A stretch of 64,000 nt of DNA, taken from NCBI GenBank assembly GCA_038025085.1, contig CM076144.1, positions 40,831,001 to 40,895,000 of the forward strand. The letters run 5' to 3'. The notes below the pieces were generated by a model that worked only from the letters and a program-made list of their open reading frames with translations, had not been told where the DNA came from and made no database searches. Every line of letters begins with the position of its first letter. The first letter of the stretch is position 1. This document shows, in pieces, positions 13,100 through 25,074 of the stretch. This DNA is from Tetragonia tetragonoides (Eukaryota; Streptophyta; Magnoliopsida; Caryophyllales; Aizoaceae). Position numbers and translations under genes: made by a program.

Positions 13100-14999
13100 G
13101 CCCTTGCATTGTTTTGTAGTTTATGAAGCAGCTACTAAGCCGAAAGTGCTTGATATAGAATGCAAAACTTCACCTTCTATTTTTGACAGCTTTGGTACAT
13201 TGGAGATGCACCTTTTTAGTGAATCACAAAGTTTTATATTATGTGCCCTTCACTTATGCGTAGATTATTTTTAATGGTCCTGATTCAATAATGTTTCTAA
13301 TATATGATTCGCTTTGTGTAACAATTACTGAAAAACTCAGAAGCACTGTGACGTACAAAGATTTGGTTACATTTGTCGAGATTAATGCTGAAGAGCTCTC
13401 AAGTAGCTACTATACAAATAAGCAGAGGACACACAATCAATTGTCTACAATCGGTCTATACAAATAAATAATGGCATTGGTAAAAGCTTTCCCTCTTGAA
13501 GGAGTCTGGCCTGATTCGAACATGATTAGTCATGTACCTCAAAAGGATGCGAATACTGTAATTTGTTCTCTCTCCATATTAAAAACACAACTCATAAGTC
13601 ATAACTCATACCAATTCAGTGGAGCATACGATTACTTTGCTTGCGGAAGATACCATGTCCGTATGTTGCACGTGTTATGTCAACTAGAAGGGGAAACTGT
13701 AAAAATATAAACAGTCACAGGCACACTCGCCAATCCACCCACTAGGGTAATCTCCATGGTTTCTTCTGACCAAATACAAGGTAAAGAGCAGCACCAGAAG
13801 CAACCATTAAGGATGTGATTGATATGAACAGAGAGCCAAGACCAATAACCAACCTCTTCGGTAGAGCACGAAGAAAATCAGCTTCTGAATACCGCGAAAT
13901 GAGGATTGACAAAAACATCAAGATTGAGGCCACAGATGAGAACAATGAAACTCCATCGAAAACCCCAAAGATTGCAAAGGCTTTTTGTTGACCATGCTCT
14001 TTCTTGATAAATAACGGGGTGCCATTATTTTGGTCACTGCCACCTGGTACTGTAATCGCCGCTGCAAACACTACTGTGGCAATGAGTGCAGCTGCAACAG
14101 TGCAAGAAGTTGCGGTTTCTTTCATCCATTTTTCTCCTCCTTTAATCAAATTTTCGTGTGTCTTACTGAAAAGAGCTGCTGGAGTTTTCCCTTGTGCATT
14201 TTTCCACACTTTGTAGGCAGGCTGCACATTCTTTTCCACTTCCTAGATGCATATAGGTAAGTTAGGTGTTAGTGATCAACTTCATAATGAAGTATATCAT
14301 CGGTTTCCAGAACGTGGATGTCTTCAAGTTTTATCTTGTTCAAGAAAGGCGAAACTGAATTTAAGAGAAGTATAGTACCTTAAACCACTGCAACTCTCGT
14401 TGCATTTGCAAAGCTGCACCTGAAACAAGATTGAGGCGGTCTGGTGGTGGTAATTCTCCGGCCAAGTGCAATATATTATTTCCATCTGGATCAATGCACC
14501 TTGTAACCAAATATTTGTAGTCACTCATTTGATATATGAGGTTAAAAACATTTTCTCGCCGATGCATCACTGCTAACTGAAACACATTACGATTTTCCTC
14601 ATCAGAAGACCAAATTGCAGGAGGAAAGACCTCAACAATCTCCTCTATGATCTCATGGACCCCTATCTTTGCAGCAAGGGGAAGCGGCTTTTGAAACATT
14701 GAAAATGCCTTTGCATCGTCCAACTCTACGACTTCCTTACACAAGCTTTTAAGAAGTTCAAGAGCATAGTAGTGCCTCCGTTTTGCTGTTTTGATGTCCT
14801 TCAAGTACGCAACTGAAATCAAAGTGCTCAAAATAGAAAAGATTTTAAAATGTGACATTTGATCTCATATACACAAGTACACAACCAATGCATTTCGCTA
14901 TATGTTTTGTATGCAACATTTTTTTTAAAAAACATGGGAAGCATTGCTTGAGTAATTATCCCATGGGCCCTGAAGTTAAAGACCAGGAAAACCTCCGGT

Positions 15000-15280
15000 A
15001 CATATTGAATCAACGTTACCAGCTAGTTTACGGAAGTCTCTGGCCGTAGTTTCCACAAGAATAAAAAGAATCATACTGATAACACTGCCCCAACACCCTC
15101 CAGCAAGAGAAATCCAATTGTCTAACTCCCAAATCTTTTTCTTTCTCCCTCTCCTGTATGTCACTTGTGAAATCGGCTTCAGATACTTCCGAATAATTGA
15201 AGGCTTAAAGCCAGGCATGAAGCTACGATTCAGAGGTTCTGCTTCTAAAGAAAGACCACAACCAGCTGGCTGAAACAAAA
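15000..15280 (-). other. Unexplained open frame inside an intron of ankyrin copy A
   Basis: A minus-strand frame of about 95 codons follows a good TTTCAG acceptor (near 15272). It contains a basic stretch (RRGRKKK) and one hydrophobic segment (VISMILFILV). In the phase set by exon 3 it would hit a stop quickly, while exons 3 and 4 join in frame without it, so it is not part of the predicted protein. Copy B has no counterpart. It could be captured sequence or a remnant exon; the function is unknown. Confidence 0.35.
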
Positions 15281-15937
15281 CGAACTTTGTTGCATTTTTA
15301 CTTTAAATGATGTCATAGGTACTGGAAAGAATCACTGAGGTTCAGTTTTGATTTCGAAAGAATATTGCCTATCCTTAATAACAAATATATTATACTATCT
15401 CCTGTCTTGATCAACTATAGTATGCAAAATCAAAGAAGGCAAAAATGCCAAAAGCATGCCCTCAAACATTTTTAAGAAGAAAATAAGGCTACTCCAGACA
15501 TTCATAACATCCTGGATGTCTAACATGGAAATAAACCTGGTCCAGACATTCACAACATTGAGGAAATTTGATACCATTTCATACAAACATGTCTGTGTCA
15601 TCGACTATTCAATGTCAACCCTTCATAGAAGAAACAGCCAATGACGCCTGATGCTACGATAAAGTACATAACATAACCATAAGCTTCTTACCATCTTGGA
15701 CAACAACCTCAAACTTCATAACAATATACCACAAAAAACTATCTCATCTACAACTTTGCCCGAGAATAAGTAATAATAAAAAAGTAAAAAAACAAAACTA
15801 GTGATGTTGAGGCAGTAAAGGAACTTACGAGGATGGAACAAATAATCCCAAAAATTTAGACGGTATCCACTTGGAAATGCATTGGGCATCTCAGCTAGCA
15901 CACTTCAAGGAGAACCAAAACCACTTTGCTCCATGGT

Positions 15938-16613
15938 GGGCGGATTTAGGGGGTGCTCCATGGTCCTTATGAGGTTAAAATGATTTTTTTTTTTTTTTTT
16001 AAGTGTCCTAAATTATTTAAGTGGCACTTAATTTATTTAAATTATTTATTATTATAGGCCTTATGATGATTTATGTATGAAAGTGAGTTAGATTTTTTGG
16101 TTCTTTGATTTTGTATATTTGTTAGTTGATACGTCAGTGAGTTTTAGGATGAACTATTTTATTGTTATTTTTTTTGGAATGAAAGGGCTATATTAGTTAG
16201 ATTACAATTTGGAGATTTTTTTATGGGATAAATGATGAATTTCGTTTTTTTTTTTGCTGTTTATATGTTGAAATTAGTTTCTTTTTTTTGGCTATTTTTG
16301 GGCATGAAGATTGTCAAGAACAAGTTACGGAATAGTATGGGTGATCCACTGGTCTTATGTTGAATGATTGTTTAGTTATTTTTATTGAGAAAGAAACATT
16401 TTTGAAAGTTTCCGATGACGATATCATTAACCGCTTTCAAAACATGAAGACCCGACGAGTGCAATTGTAACCCCATACCCCGAATATTTTGTATTTTCCC
16501 CTAAAACAATGTGATTGTACTTTTATACCCGATTACTTTGCAATATCAAACTTATGATTTTTTAAAATTTTTATTTGGCCCCTCCATTTTTTTTTTTTCT
16601 AGATACGCCACCA
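15938..16613 (+). mobile_element. hAT (TTF/ZMYM1-like) DNA transposon remnant in an exon of ankyrin copy A
   Basis: About 676 bp absent from copies B and C at the same codon boundary (GCC|ACC). The ends resemble the imperfect inverted repeats of this hAT group: left TGGTGGGCGGATTTAG, right (reverse-complemented) TGGTGGCGTATCTAG. An 8-bp target duplication is not clear, so the exact ends are uncertain by a few bases. The interior is AT-rich and carries the last part of a transposase gene at 16304-16470. Non-autonomous internal-deletion derivative. Confidence 0.75.
16304..16470 (+). pseudogene. C-terminal tail of a hAT transposase (zinc-finger MYM-type-1-like)
   Basis: The frame from 16360 to the TAA at 16468-16470 encodes LNDCLVIFIEKETF, then NRFQNMKTRRVQL and a stop. 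This is the characteristic carboxyl end of plant TTF-type/ZMYM1-like hAT transposases, at the end of the dimerisation domain. Just upstream, 16304-16350 encodes KIVKNKLRNSMGD in a shifted frame, so an indel separates the two parts. The rest of the transposase is missing. It shows which family the surrounding insertion belongs to. Confidence 0.75.
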
Positions 16614-17785
16614 GGCTAGGTCTGGATACTGCTCAACCAAATCAAGGGAAATATCTGTTCAAATTATTCAGGATATGAGCAGAGATGTAAAAGAAGTCAG
16701 TCATCTTAAGTTAATGGCTAACTAACTTGCATATTACGTTTGTTAATCCTACATAATTCCTTTAACTTTGTTTCAACGATAATGACAAAACTAAATTTCG
16801 ATGATGTCCTCCCAGTATGCTCAATCAAAGACATCCTTTACAAGGAATCCTTCAATATGATATAGAACATGAAACAAGAACCCTACATGTCGTGTTATAT
16901 CCAGAAATATTTATGCGTAAAACTTAATGCACATGAGGATACATTTTAAATTGTGACCAAGGCCCCTATTAAGCCAACTGCTTGGGTTTAATCATGTCAA
17001 ACCTATAGACAACGCTGAACATGTTGAACAATTAAACAAAGAATCAAGTACTCACCATATAAATCCACAAAAATGGCAGAAATAAGGAGCTTAATTCGAC
17101 ATTTACCAGAGAAAGAACTAGGTTCAATGTCATTTCTGGTAACAGACAACAAATATAAAACCATATCCCTATGGCCGTATTGAGCAGCCCTATGAATTGG
17201 AAAACCTGATTTACCGGCTATGTTAGGCAAATCCGGGTTCTTGTTCACTAATAGCTTGGCGGCATCAGTGTTGCCTACCGTAGCTGCTACTGAAAGTGCA
17301 GTCTCACCATTTTGGTCAGTAAGAGCTAGCTCCTCTGGAGACATTCTCCTTACCAGTTTCTCCACAAAGTCTATAGCTTTTCCTCTTCCAACTGCTATGT
17401 GGAGTGTCGTTTCGGAAGCTATAGTGATCTTGACAGTTAAAGCTTCAGCATCTTCATCAAGGAACGTCCTCGCATCTTTCCAGTTGCCTTGGAGGGCTGC
17501 TTTGTACAATGGCAGATAGTTAACAAACTCCTTCATTTTGTTGTCCACCCTCCATCTTTCTTGCCCGGATGCTGGAGTGTGTAAATGCATAAACATTAGT
17601 AAACCCTTCGATTCGTGTTTGGGTCCGGAATAAACTTACCAGCATTTAGAGAGCTTAAGGAAATGGAAGTTTCTGAAGATGAGCAGCTGCTTACGGCTTA
17701 CCTGACATCCCCTGTCTCCTTCCCCTGTCGTCATCTTTGGCATTTGATTGTGCCAAAGACGATGTTGCAACTCCCATTCTTCTCC

Positions 17786-18376
17786 ACGGACGGCCACCTG
17801 CTTTACTTTTCCCTCTCCCCTACTGCTTGTATCGAATTCCTCCGGCCCTCCTGTCTGAATGCCTTCCTTGATCCTTTGAGTCGATGGTAACAACTCGAAA
17901 CACTTTTTTTTTTTTTTGAAGAAGAAGTGCAAATACTGTAAACACTTTACGTTTTACATCTTTCCAATCAGAAGAGTAAGGAATCAAAAAAAGAAGAACA
18001 AGTGATAGATGGCTCAACTTGTGAAAGGGCAAAAAAGGAATGGACGTGAAAAAAAGTGCAAGTGCAAATCTTGTGCTCATAACCACGTCCAACAAAGAAA
18101 GAAAGGAAAATATCAAAATAAAGAAATAAAGAAAAAAGATGGAGTAAAAAGAAAAAGGGAATGTAGCAGAGACAGGCTTTGGTATGACTAAAGCAACTTA
18201 GCCAAGAATCGAGATCGATGATGTTTTAATTCTCATCTCCATTAGTTTGAGATTTCCATTTTCCACCTAAACTGGTAGAATCTTATTACAGCCTTTAAAC
18301 AAAACAAAATAACTAGGAGGAAAAAAAAAACGTAGCAATTGCAACCCCTTGTGATTCAAACACCAAAGAGTTTGTG
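17786..18376. other. Intergenic region between divergent ankyrin copy A and NBS-LRR 1
   Basis: About 600 bp between the start codon of copy A (minus strand) and the ATG of NBS-LRR 1 (plus strand), so it should hold both promoters. It is A-rich with AAAGAAA runs near 18090-18160. The open frames inside are low-complexity (Lys/Arg-rich) and not credible genes. No definite TATA box can be assigned. Confidence 0.4.
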
Positions 18377-21300
18377 ATGGCTGAATTTGTTGTGGGAACC
18401 ATTGCTACAGCCATCCTGAGGACACTTGCCTATGAAATAACCGGGATTCAGCGTGTCAGTTCTGTAGTACACAAGCTGGGTGATAAAGTCAAGTTAATCA
18501 GCTCAGTGCTCCATGATGCGGAGGAGAAGCAATTCATCAGCCATGCAGTTCGTGTTTGGGTCGGCAAGCTCAGTGTCGTATTTCATGAAGCAGATGAACT
18601 GCTTGATGAAGCTATCTACACATCCCTACGAAAAAAGGTCATCTATGAGAATGAGCTTAAGCTCATCAGCGAGGTTCGTCTTTTCTTCTCCTCTGCCAAT
18701 CCTATTTTCTATAAAAACGGGGCAACGAATGAAAGAGATTTCACACAATGTGGATGAGATGGCAAGTAAAATTCAGCAGTTTAGGTTCACACCTCGACCT
18801 ATTATGCTTGATGATCATGTAAGGAGGGAACAGACTTATTCCTTTGTACCCAAGGAGGAAGTCAATGGCAGGGATGATGAGAAGAAGCAGATTCTGAAAA
18901 TGCTCCTCGAGTCCTCGAATCTCACTTCTGTCATTTCTATTGTGGGTATGGGTGGATTGGAAAAGACTACATTAGCTCAACTGGTTTTCAATGATGAAAA
19001 GGTTATCCGTTACTTCGAGCGTAGGGTGTGGGTCTGTGTCTCCGGTATGTCTAGTTACATAGATATGTTGAAGAAAATCTTTGAGTCTGCTACTCAAAGG
19101 AGAGTTAGTGGTGACCTTCCTATGGAGCAATTACAAAGCCAGCTCTTGAGGGAGTTTGAGGGTAAGATATACTTGCTCGTTCTAGATGATATGTGCACCA
19201 TTGATACTGATGAATGGGTTCGTTTCAGAGAATTGTTGAACTATGGAGCAAAGGGAAGTAAAATTTTGGTGACAACCCGCTCTAAACAAGTAGCGAAAAT
19301 GGAAGGGGGCGCTATAGTTTGTGAGTTGCAAGGTCTTTCTGAGGTAGAATCATGGTCTCTTTTCAGAAGAGTGGCATTTGCACCAGGGGAAGCATCAAAG
19401 AAACCAGAACTAGTGGAGATTGGGAAAGATATTGTTAGGAAGTGTGCAGGTGTTCCTCTGATCCTAAGAATGGTCGCAAATCTTCTCTACCGGAAGAGTT
19501 TGGACAAGTGGTAGCAGTTCAGAGATGAAAAGACGGACATCATGAACATCTTCATCAGCCGCAATAAGAAGGACGGCCTTTTGAATGTTTTGAAGCCCAG
19601 CTATGATGAACTTCCTCGATTTCTGAAAAACTGCTTTGCTTTCTGTTCCTTGTTTCCCAAGGACTATGAATTCAGCAAGCATGATTTGATTTGTCTGTGG
19701 ATGGCTCAAAGATTTCTAGATACAGATGTAGATGGCCCTAGTCCAAAAGACATTGGTGAAGACTATTTTCTGGATCTCCTAGGTAGGTGTTTCTTTCAAG
19801 ATGCACAAAGAGATGAACTGGATGATAACATAAGTTGTAAAATGCACAACATTGTGCATCATCTGGCGCAAGATGTAGCTGGAGCAGTAAGCATTGTGGC
19901 GCTTTCAAATTCCACTGAATTTGGCGATAAAACACTTCACGTGTCTGTTGGATTTGACGGTAAATTTCCAGAGGCTTTGTTTCAAGCATGCAGAATTCGC
20001 ACCTTGCTATGGCTGAAGGAGCCATCATGTGGTGCAAAACTGGACAGGTCAATGTGCCATATGTTAGTGTCAAAGTTTAGATGCTTACGGGCCTTGGATT
20101 TGCATGATTCTGGCATAGACATGCTGCCCAATGACGTAGGCAATTTGATTCACCTAAGGTATCTTGATCTTTCCAAGAATGACTCCTTAGTGACACTTCC
20201 TAAATTCAATCACAAAGCTTTACTTTTTGCAGACACTGAAACTTAATTTCTGTCAAAAGCTTGAAAGATTGCCTAAAGGTATCGGAAATTTGGTCATGTT
20301 AAGATGTCTAGAGATTGATGAGTGTGATCGTTTGACTTATATGCCATTGGGCTTGGAAAAGCTGACTCGCCTACAAACTTTAAATCGGTTTGTGGTGTGT
20401 ATGCCTGGATCTAGCAATACCACCAGTGGTGGACTAAGGGTCTTGAATACCCTTGATAACTTGAGAGGAAGGTTAAAGATTGAGCTTTCGGGATAGTGGA
20501 CGGCACTTGTGCAGGAAGCTCCAGAGGCTAACTTGAAGTCCAAAAGCAGACTCACTGACTTGAAGATAGAATGGAGACTTAAAGGATTAGATGATATCCA
20601 TACTCATTATTACTATGGAGCATTGTTAGAGGGTCTCCAACCCCCTCCCGATCTTAAGGTATTGTGCATAGAAGGATATAGAGGCAAGGATTTCCCTAGC
20701 TGGGCGAGGATGGACAAATTGGCTTCTTTTCTTCCTAAACTTGTCATCATTAGTATAGAAGGGTGTAAAGAATGCAAACATCTTCCACCATTTGGCCAAC
20801 TAAAGTCACTAAAATGTCTCACTCTTAGGCATATGGAAGGGGTGCAGTATGTGGAAAAAGGAACTTATGATCCTTCACCCTCTTCAACAACAATGTATTT
20901 CCCATCCCTTCAGGAACTCACCCTCAACAGTTTCTATAACTTGAAGGGATGGTGGGAGGAGATAAGATTGACACAGCAGCATGCAGTATTCCCATTCTTT
21001 TCCCGCCTTACAAAATTGAAGATATGGAATTGCCCAAAGCTGACATCCATGCCCCTATTTCCATGTGCTGAAGAGGTTGATTTCCAAAATGCCAATCAGA
21101 AACTTTTGGAGGTTCCCATGACAAGTGTAGCAGCAACAGCTTCAGCATCTGCAGTTCTTCCATCATCCATCTCTTCCTGCTCTTATGCTCCAAATGCACG
21201 CTACAGAGCCATTCCTTCTCTTTCTCCCGCTCAATCTTCTAAAGCTTTGTCAAATGGATGGCTTCAAAACCTTCCTAATCTCAAGCGGTTGCACATCAAG

Positions 21301-22448
21301 GGCTGCCCTAGTATGAAGACCTTTCCAATGGTTGGGGGTTTGTCAGAAGGGATTCTTCCTCTTCAGTTTCTTATAATTGACAGGTGTGATGCATTAACAT
21401 CATTGGGTGAAGGGCTGCAGCTTCTGAAGTCACTTGAAGAGTTTGAGCTATCTCATTGCAAGGAACTAAATTTTAGGGATGACATAAATAAGGGTATTGA
21501 TTATTGGAGTTCCCTGACAAGTCTTCGTTATATGATCTTTCGAGAAATTCCAAAAATGGAAACTCTCCCTATGGGATTGCAAAAGATCAAATGCCTTAAA
21601 TTTCTATGGAACGCAACATGTAATGGCTTGACAGCATTACCGGAATGGATAGATAAAATATCCTCACTTCAGCACCTCATAATTGAGGGCTGCCCGAATC
21701 TGACTTCTTTGCCTCCAAAGATTCGTTCCCTAACGAATTTAGTTAAACTTGAAATCGTGGAGTGCCCCAAACTCATGGAAAGACGCAGAGAACCAAACGG
21801 AAAAGATTTTCTTTACATCAAGCACATCCCACGGATCTTACTTCATAAATCATGGCGGTATGGGTTAATGCATGATGCAGGAATAATACCAAAACCAGAA
21901 GCAGTAGTCTCAGACCAAGGTAAATTTACAAAAATTGTCCTTAAAGCATGCTCTTTGATAGGAGTGTAATTGAGTCGAGCCGACTCGGTGAGCCCTCGGG
22001 CTCGGCTCGGTCAAAGCTCGGCTCGAGCTCGGGTCAAACCGAGCTCGAGCCGAGCCCGAGCCTGCTCGAATGCTTTCCGAGCCGAGCCCGAGCCTACTAT
22101 GGCTCGGCTCGGTTGGCTCGATTTAGTTAAGTTTCCTCTCTATTCGAATAAAACAATTAAATATTTTTAGAGATTTCTTATTTTTTAAGGTTTTTTTTTT
22201 CTTCATATGAGAATGTGCAAGGGATCATTATAGTCAAATTCAATTGCAATTATTTTAGATTAATTTTTTCTTACGTTTGAATTTGAGCCGAGTCAAACCG
22301 AGTAGAGCCGAGCCACGAGCCTAAATCGAGCCGAGCCGAGCCCGAACCAGGCCCGGCTCGGGCTCGACTCGCCTCGTTTACATCCCTACTCTTTGATGAC
22401 TTCACTAACTAATTTGTTTGTTTTTCAGGAGCAGCCAAAATTAAATGA
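18377..22448 (+). pseudogene. CC-NBS-LRR disease-resistance protein 1 (RGA type), decayed
   Basis: Starts MAEFVVGTIATAILR, an Rx-N coiled-coil head with LHDAEEKQ and HEADELLDEA. NB-ARC follows (P-loop GMGGLEKTT; kinase-2 LLVLDDM; RNBS-B KILVTTRS; GLPL-like CAGVPL; RNBS-D CFAFCSLFPKDYEF; MHN in place of MHD), then about 18 LRRs. Lesions: an extra A in the A run at 18713-18717 (+1 frameshift; deleting one A rejoins the coiled coil to MKEISHNVDEM); TAG at 19512-19514; a frameshift near 20195-20235; TAG at 20494-20496 in ELSG*W. The P-loop Gly is Glu (GAA at 18960-18962), and kinase-2 ends in Met-Cys instead of Val-Trp. LRR frame 20509-21919 is clean. A donor at 21920 and acceptor at 22428 give a small last exon ending at 22448; the intron holds a MITE. 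Once an intracellular immune receptor; now almost certainly non-functional. Confidence 0.92.
21959..22388. mobile_element. hAT-type MITE with GAGCCGAGC iterations, in the last intron of NBS-LRR 1
   Basis: The left end is TAGGAGTGTAATTGAGTCGAG. The right end, reverse-complemented, is TAGGGATGTAAACGAGGCGAG. A perfect 8-bp target duplication, CTCTTTGA, lies at 21951-21958 and 22389-22396. Both arms (about 150 and 120 bp) are GC-rich tandem iterations of GCTCGGCTCGG / GAGCCGAGCCC, while the centre is AT-rich. The left arm supplies the stop that ends the long LRR frame when the intron is read through. Confidence 0.93.
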
Positions 22449-24849
22449 GCCATGACAAAATAAAGACCCATGTTCCTGCTCTTTGTCAAGACCAACGTCT
22501 GTTACTTACAAGAAATGGTGCCACTGTAGTCTGCACAACTACTGTATTGTCCTGCAGTATATATTCATCTCATCAAAAGTTTGACGGCGAATTATATGTT
22601 TGATGCTATCAACCTGAAAATATGATTTGTCAGCCTGTTGTCTTGTCAGTTATCACAGAGGGACTAGACATGGCTACACAGAGGGTCTGAAGCTTAGCCG
22701 CTTAGGGGAGGCTCTCGACATGGCAAAGTAAGGCGACGTAGCAGTGAGGCTATCTCATGAATTCAGGTCTAATCTGAATCTCATTGGAGACTTGTATCAT
22801 ACTCCTTGGGCCATTTTTTTTCCCAATTTTGTAAGTGTAATGACTACAGTAACCCCACAATCAAGCCTTAACCCACTAGGATAAACTAGATACATATTTA
22901 TTGACTCCAAGCCGTGAAAGACTGAAAGGAATCCATCTGAAGAAAGTTCCCTCTGGTTCATAACATGTATCCTGGCTCTCTGCTACCTCCCTGTGTAATG
23001 CTAGAATTCTGGCAGATCGGTGTGTTGAGGATTTCCTGTAAAATCAGATTATCTGAGTTGAATGCTTATAATAACCAATGAAATGGTAAAATTTTCTGAT
23101 GTTTTCAGAAGTGAACCACCTCCATAAGGTGTTTTTAGTTGTTTTTTACTATGGTTTGTTCTAAATCTGATTTTCATTTTGTATTTGCATTGCTTTGAGG
23201 TAGAATTCTGCTGTCTTTTTCTTGGTCACAAAAATCAGATTTTTTTCTCTTTACAGGATCTTCTCTTGACGAGCAAAAAATTTGATGGGCTCCTCCATTA
23301 TCAAGACTTACTGAACAATCCGCTCATTCTCAAGCACCATCCCTGGCTCATGATCTTGGGTTACCAAACCACTTTGGAGTAAGCTTGGAACCACTTAACC
23401 ACCACACTTAATGGTTCCTGCTAATAAAGAAGTTTTTGTGCAAATACAAAGGTATCACAAAGTTGTCTCTTCGGAGACATCTGACAAAGGTATCACAAAG
23501 TACACCCCATAAGCAAAGGGATGTTCAAGGCGTGCTGCACTAATATTCCTTTCTTACCACAAAAATAATCGATTCAAACTGAAGGGAACAGTAGTCTATC
23601 TCCTTTCTCCATTGTCGATATGCATTGCCAAGCAGCCCTCATCAAGAAAGTCCTTGCTGCTTGCAACAATCCAATAGAGTTTCTCACACCCAAATACCAA
23701 AACTAAGGCAGAGCGGCGATTTGAGTGTGTGTGTTTTTGGCAGAGAAATTGAGTGAGAGTGCTAGATATGTCAGACACTCAGACTGACAAACATGTAAAC
23801 TTTTTTTCAACTTTTAATAAACCGGACACCATAACCCGAATCGGGTATCCAGCTTTTGGGACCCAGTAGTTTGGATATCTGATCGGAATTCGGAATCGGA
23901 TAGTTTCGAACAATCCCATTTAACCAAAAACTTATGTGGACTTGATCAATGGTGGACTAAGGGAATAAATCTTTTTAAAAGTACAATTCATGTAACCAAA
24001 TATTTGCAATATTGCCTTTGGTCCATGGTGGACCAAATCCACACAAGACGGACTACTGAAGTACCTCCTTGGCTCCTTGTTAACGGCTAACCATTCAGCG
24101 CGCTCTTTTCTTGCTAGGGACAGCCTTACAGTGTAATCATCCTTGACCAATAAAAGACAGTGCAGATTAGTTGTGGAACTCCTTCAGGCTTACACTGTAT
24201 TCATCATCCAGTATGTGCTTTGTTCGTTATAATTTTCTGATTTTCAATAGACTTTCTTCCAAGAACTCCTCTTGGACCTTTTAAAAGTGACAAATTTTCA
24301 ATAGCACTTGTTTTTTCTATTTTTTTTTTCCTTTCACTTAGGTTGTGCTACTTTTCTTTTGTAACTGTACAATATGTTTTTGCCTGGAGATCAAGGGGGA
24401 GCGTAGTTGGTGCTCCGGGGCACACCCTCGGATCGTTTCTTGATACCATGCCATTGCAAGCCACTAAGCAAGGGGGTCGGGAGGGGGAGAGTTGGATCTG
24501 CGGTCCATTGATTGACCGGGTATGGACCCTTCAGTGAAATGGTTAATTGCCCAGTAGAGTAAATGCAGAAGCAATGCAAAAACTTTCTCCATTTTTGCTT
24601 GTCAACCCCACTTTTCCCATCTCTCTCCTCCGACTCCTTTAGTTCTTCTAGGCTATCTTCAGGTACTTGACAGGCGTGTATAACAAAATGAATTTACTTT
24701 CTGTTCACTTTTACTTTATTCTTGTTCTTTTGAGATGACATGAATTGGACAAAGCAGAAAACGAGCACATCTACTAAATCAAAAAGTTTATACGTACATA
24801 CATGATAGCTACTAGTATGCCAGTTGAAGATAGTTACATTACCTAAAGC
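22449..24849. other. Intergenic DNA between the two NBS-LRR pseudogenes
   Basis: Downstream DNA of NBS-LRR 1. Short frames (23179-23382, 23596-23778, 23932-24150, 24343-24579) show no family motif. A stretch near 23820-23900 with TCGGGTATCC and GGAATCGGA units may be a worn MITE fragment, but no ends are visible. A GC-richer patch at 24390-24530 is unexplained. Confidence 0.45.
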
Positions 24850-25074
24850 TAGAGCTGGCAAAATCGGACCCAACCTGCTTAAGACCCGGCCAAAACCCGA
24901 CCCGACAAGGTTTGACATGTTAATGACCCGAACTCGAAAACACCCGTCCCGGACCCGACCCGAAGTTTGTGAGGCAAGAGCTGTTTGACCCGATCTGATA
25001 GTGACCCGAGTTGTTGATGGCCCGAACCCAAAGTGGTCCAACCTGAACCCGAACCGACCTGTTTGCCAGGTCTA
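24850..25074. mobile_element. hAT-type MITE with GACCCGACCCG iterations, upstream of NBS-LRR 2
   Basis: The left end is TAGAGCTGGCAAAATCGG. The right end, reverse-complemented, is TAGACCTGGCAAACAGG. The flanks CCTAAAGC (24842-24849) and CCTAAAGA (25075-25082) are an 8-bp duplication with one mismatch. Almost the whole 225 bp is built of GACCCG/GACCCGAAC units. It ends about 195 bp before the ATG of NBS-LRR 2, in what was its promoter region. Confidence 0.88.

Larger units (their letters stand above)
13616..17777 (-). pseudogene. Ankyrin-repeat/PGG-domain (ACD6/ITN1-like) membrane protein, copy A, disrupted
   Basis: Same exon plan as the intact copy at 53585-57999. Exon 1 is 17702-17777 (starts MGVATSS), exon 2 17056-17571 (ankyrin repeats), exon 3 16614-16654 plus 15829-15937, exon 4 14379-14812 (second ankyrin block), exon 5 13742-14242 (PGG domain with VPGG and membrane segments). 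Three independent lesions are seen. Exon 3 is cut by a hAT remnant (15938-16613) after the codons for PDLA. Exon 3 has a TGA at 15905-15907 where copies B and C have a Leu codon. A 1-bp deletion just after KKPW brings a stop at 13742-13744, about 43 codons early; homology continues out of frame to 13616. Splice sites are still good. A transcript could still make a truncated N-terminal ankyrin protein, but no full-length product. Confidence 0.9.

Noticed and set aside
14976..15278. Adding 14976-15278 as a coding exon of ankyrin copy A
   Set aside because: The phase after exon 3 does not fit, copy B lacks it, and exons 3 and 4 join in frame directly.
17636..17932. 98-codon minus-strand frame at the 5' end of ankyrin copy A
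   Set aside because: It is a different frame from the true first exon (17702-17777, MGVATSS), whose phase joins exon 2 and which copy B supports.
24390..24530. GC-rich patch as a possible RNA gene
   Set aside because: No tRNA cloverleaf, box A/B pair or other RNA fold could be drawn; left unannotated.
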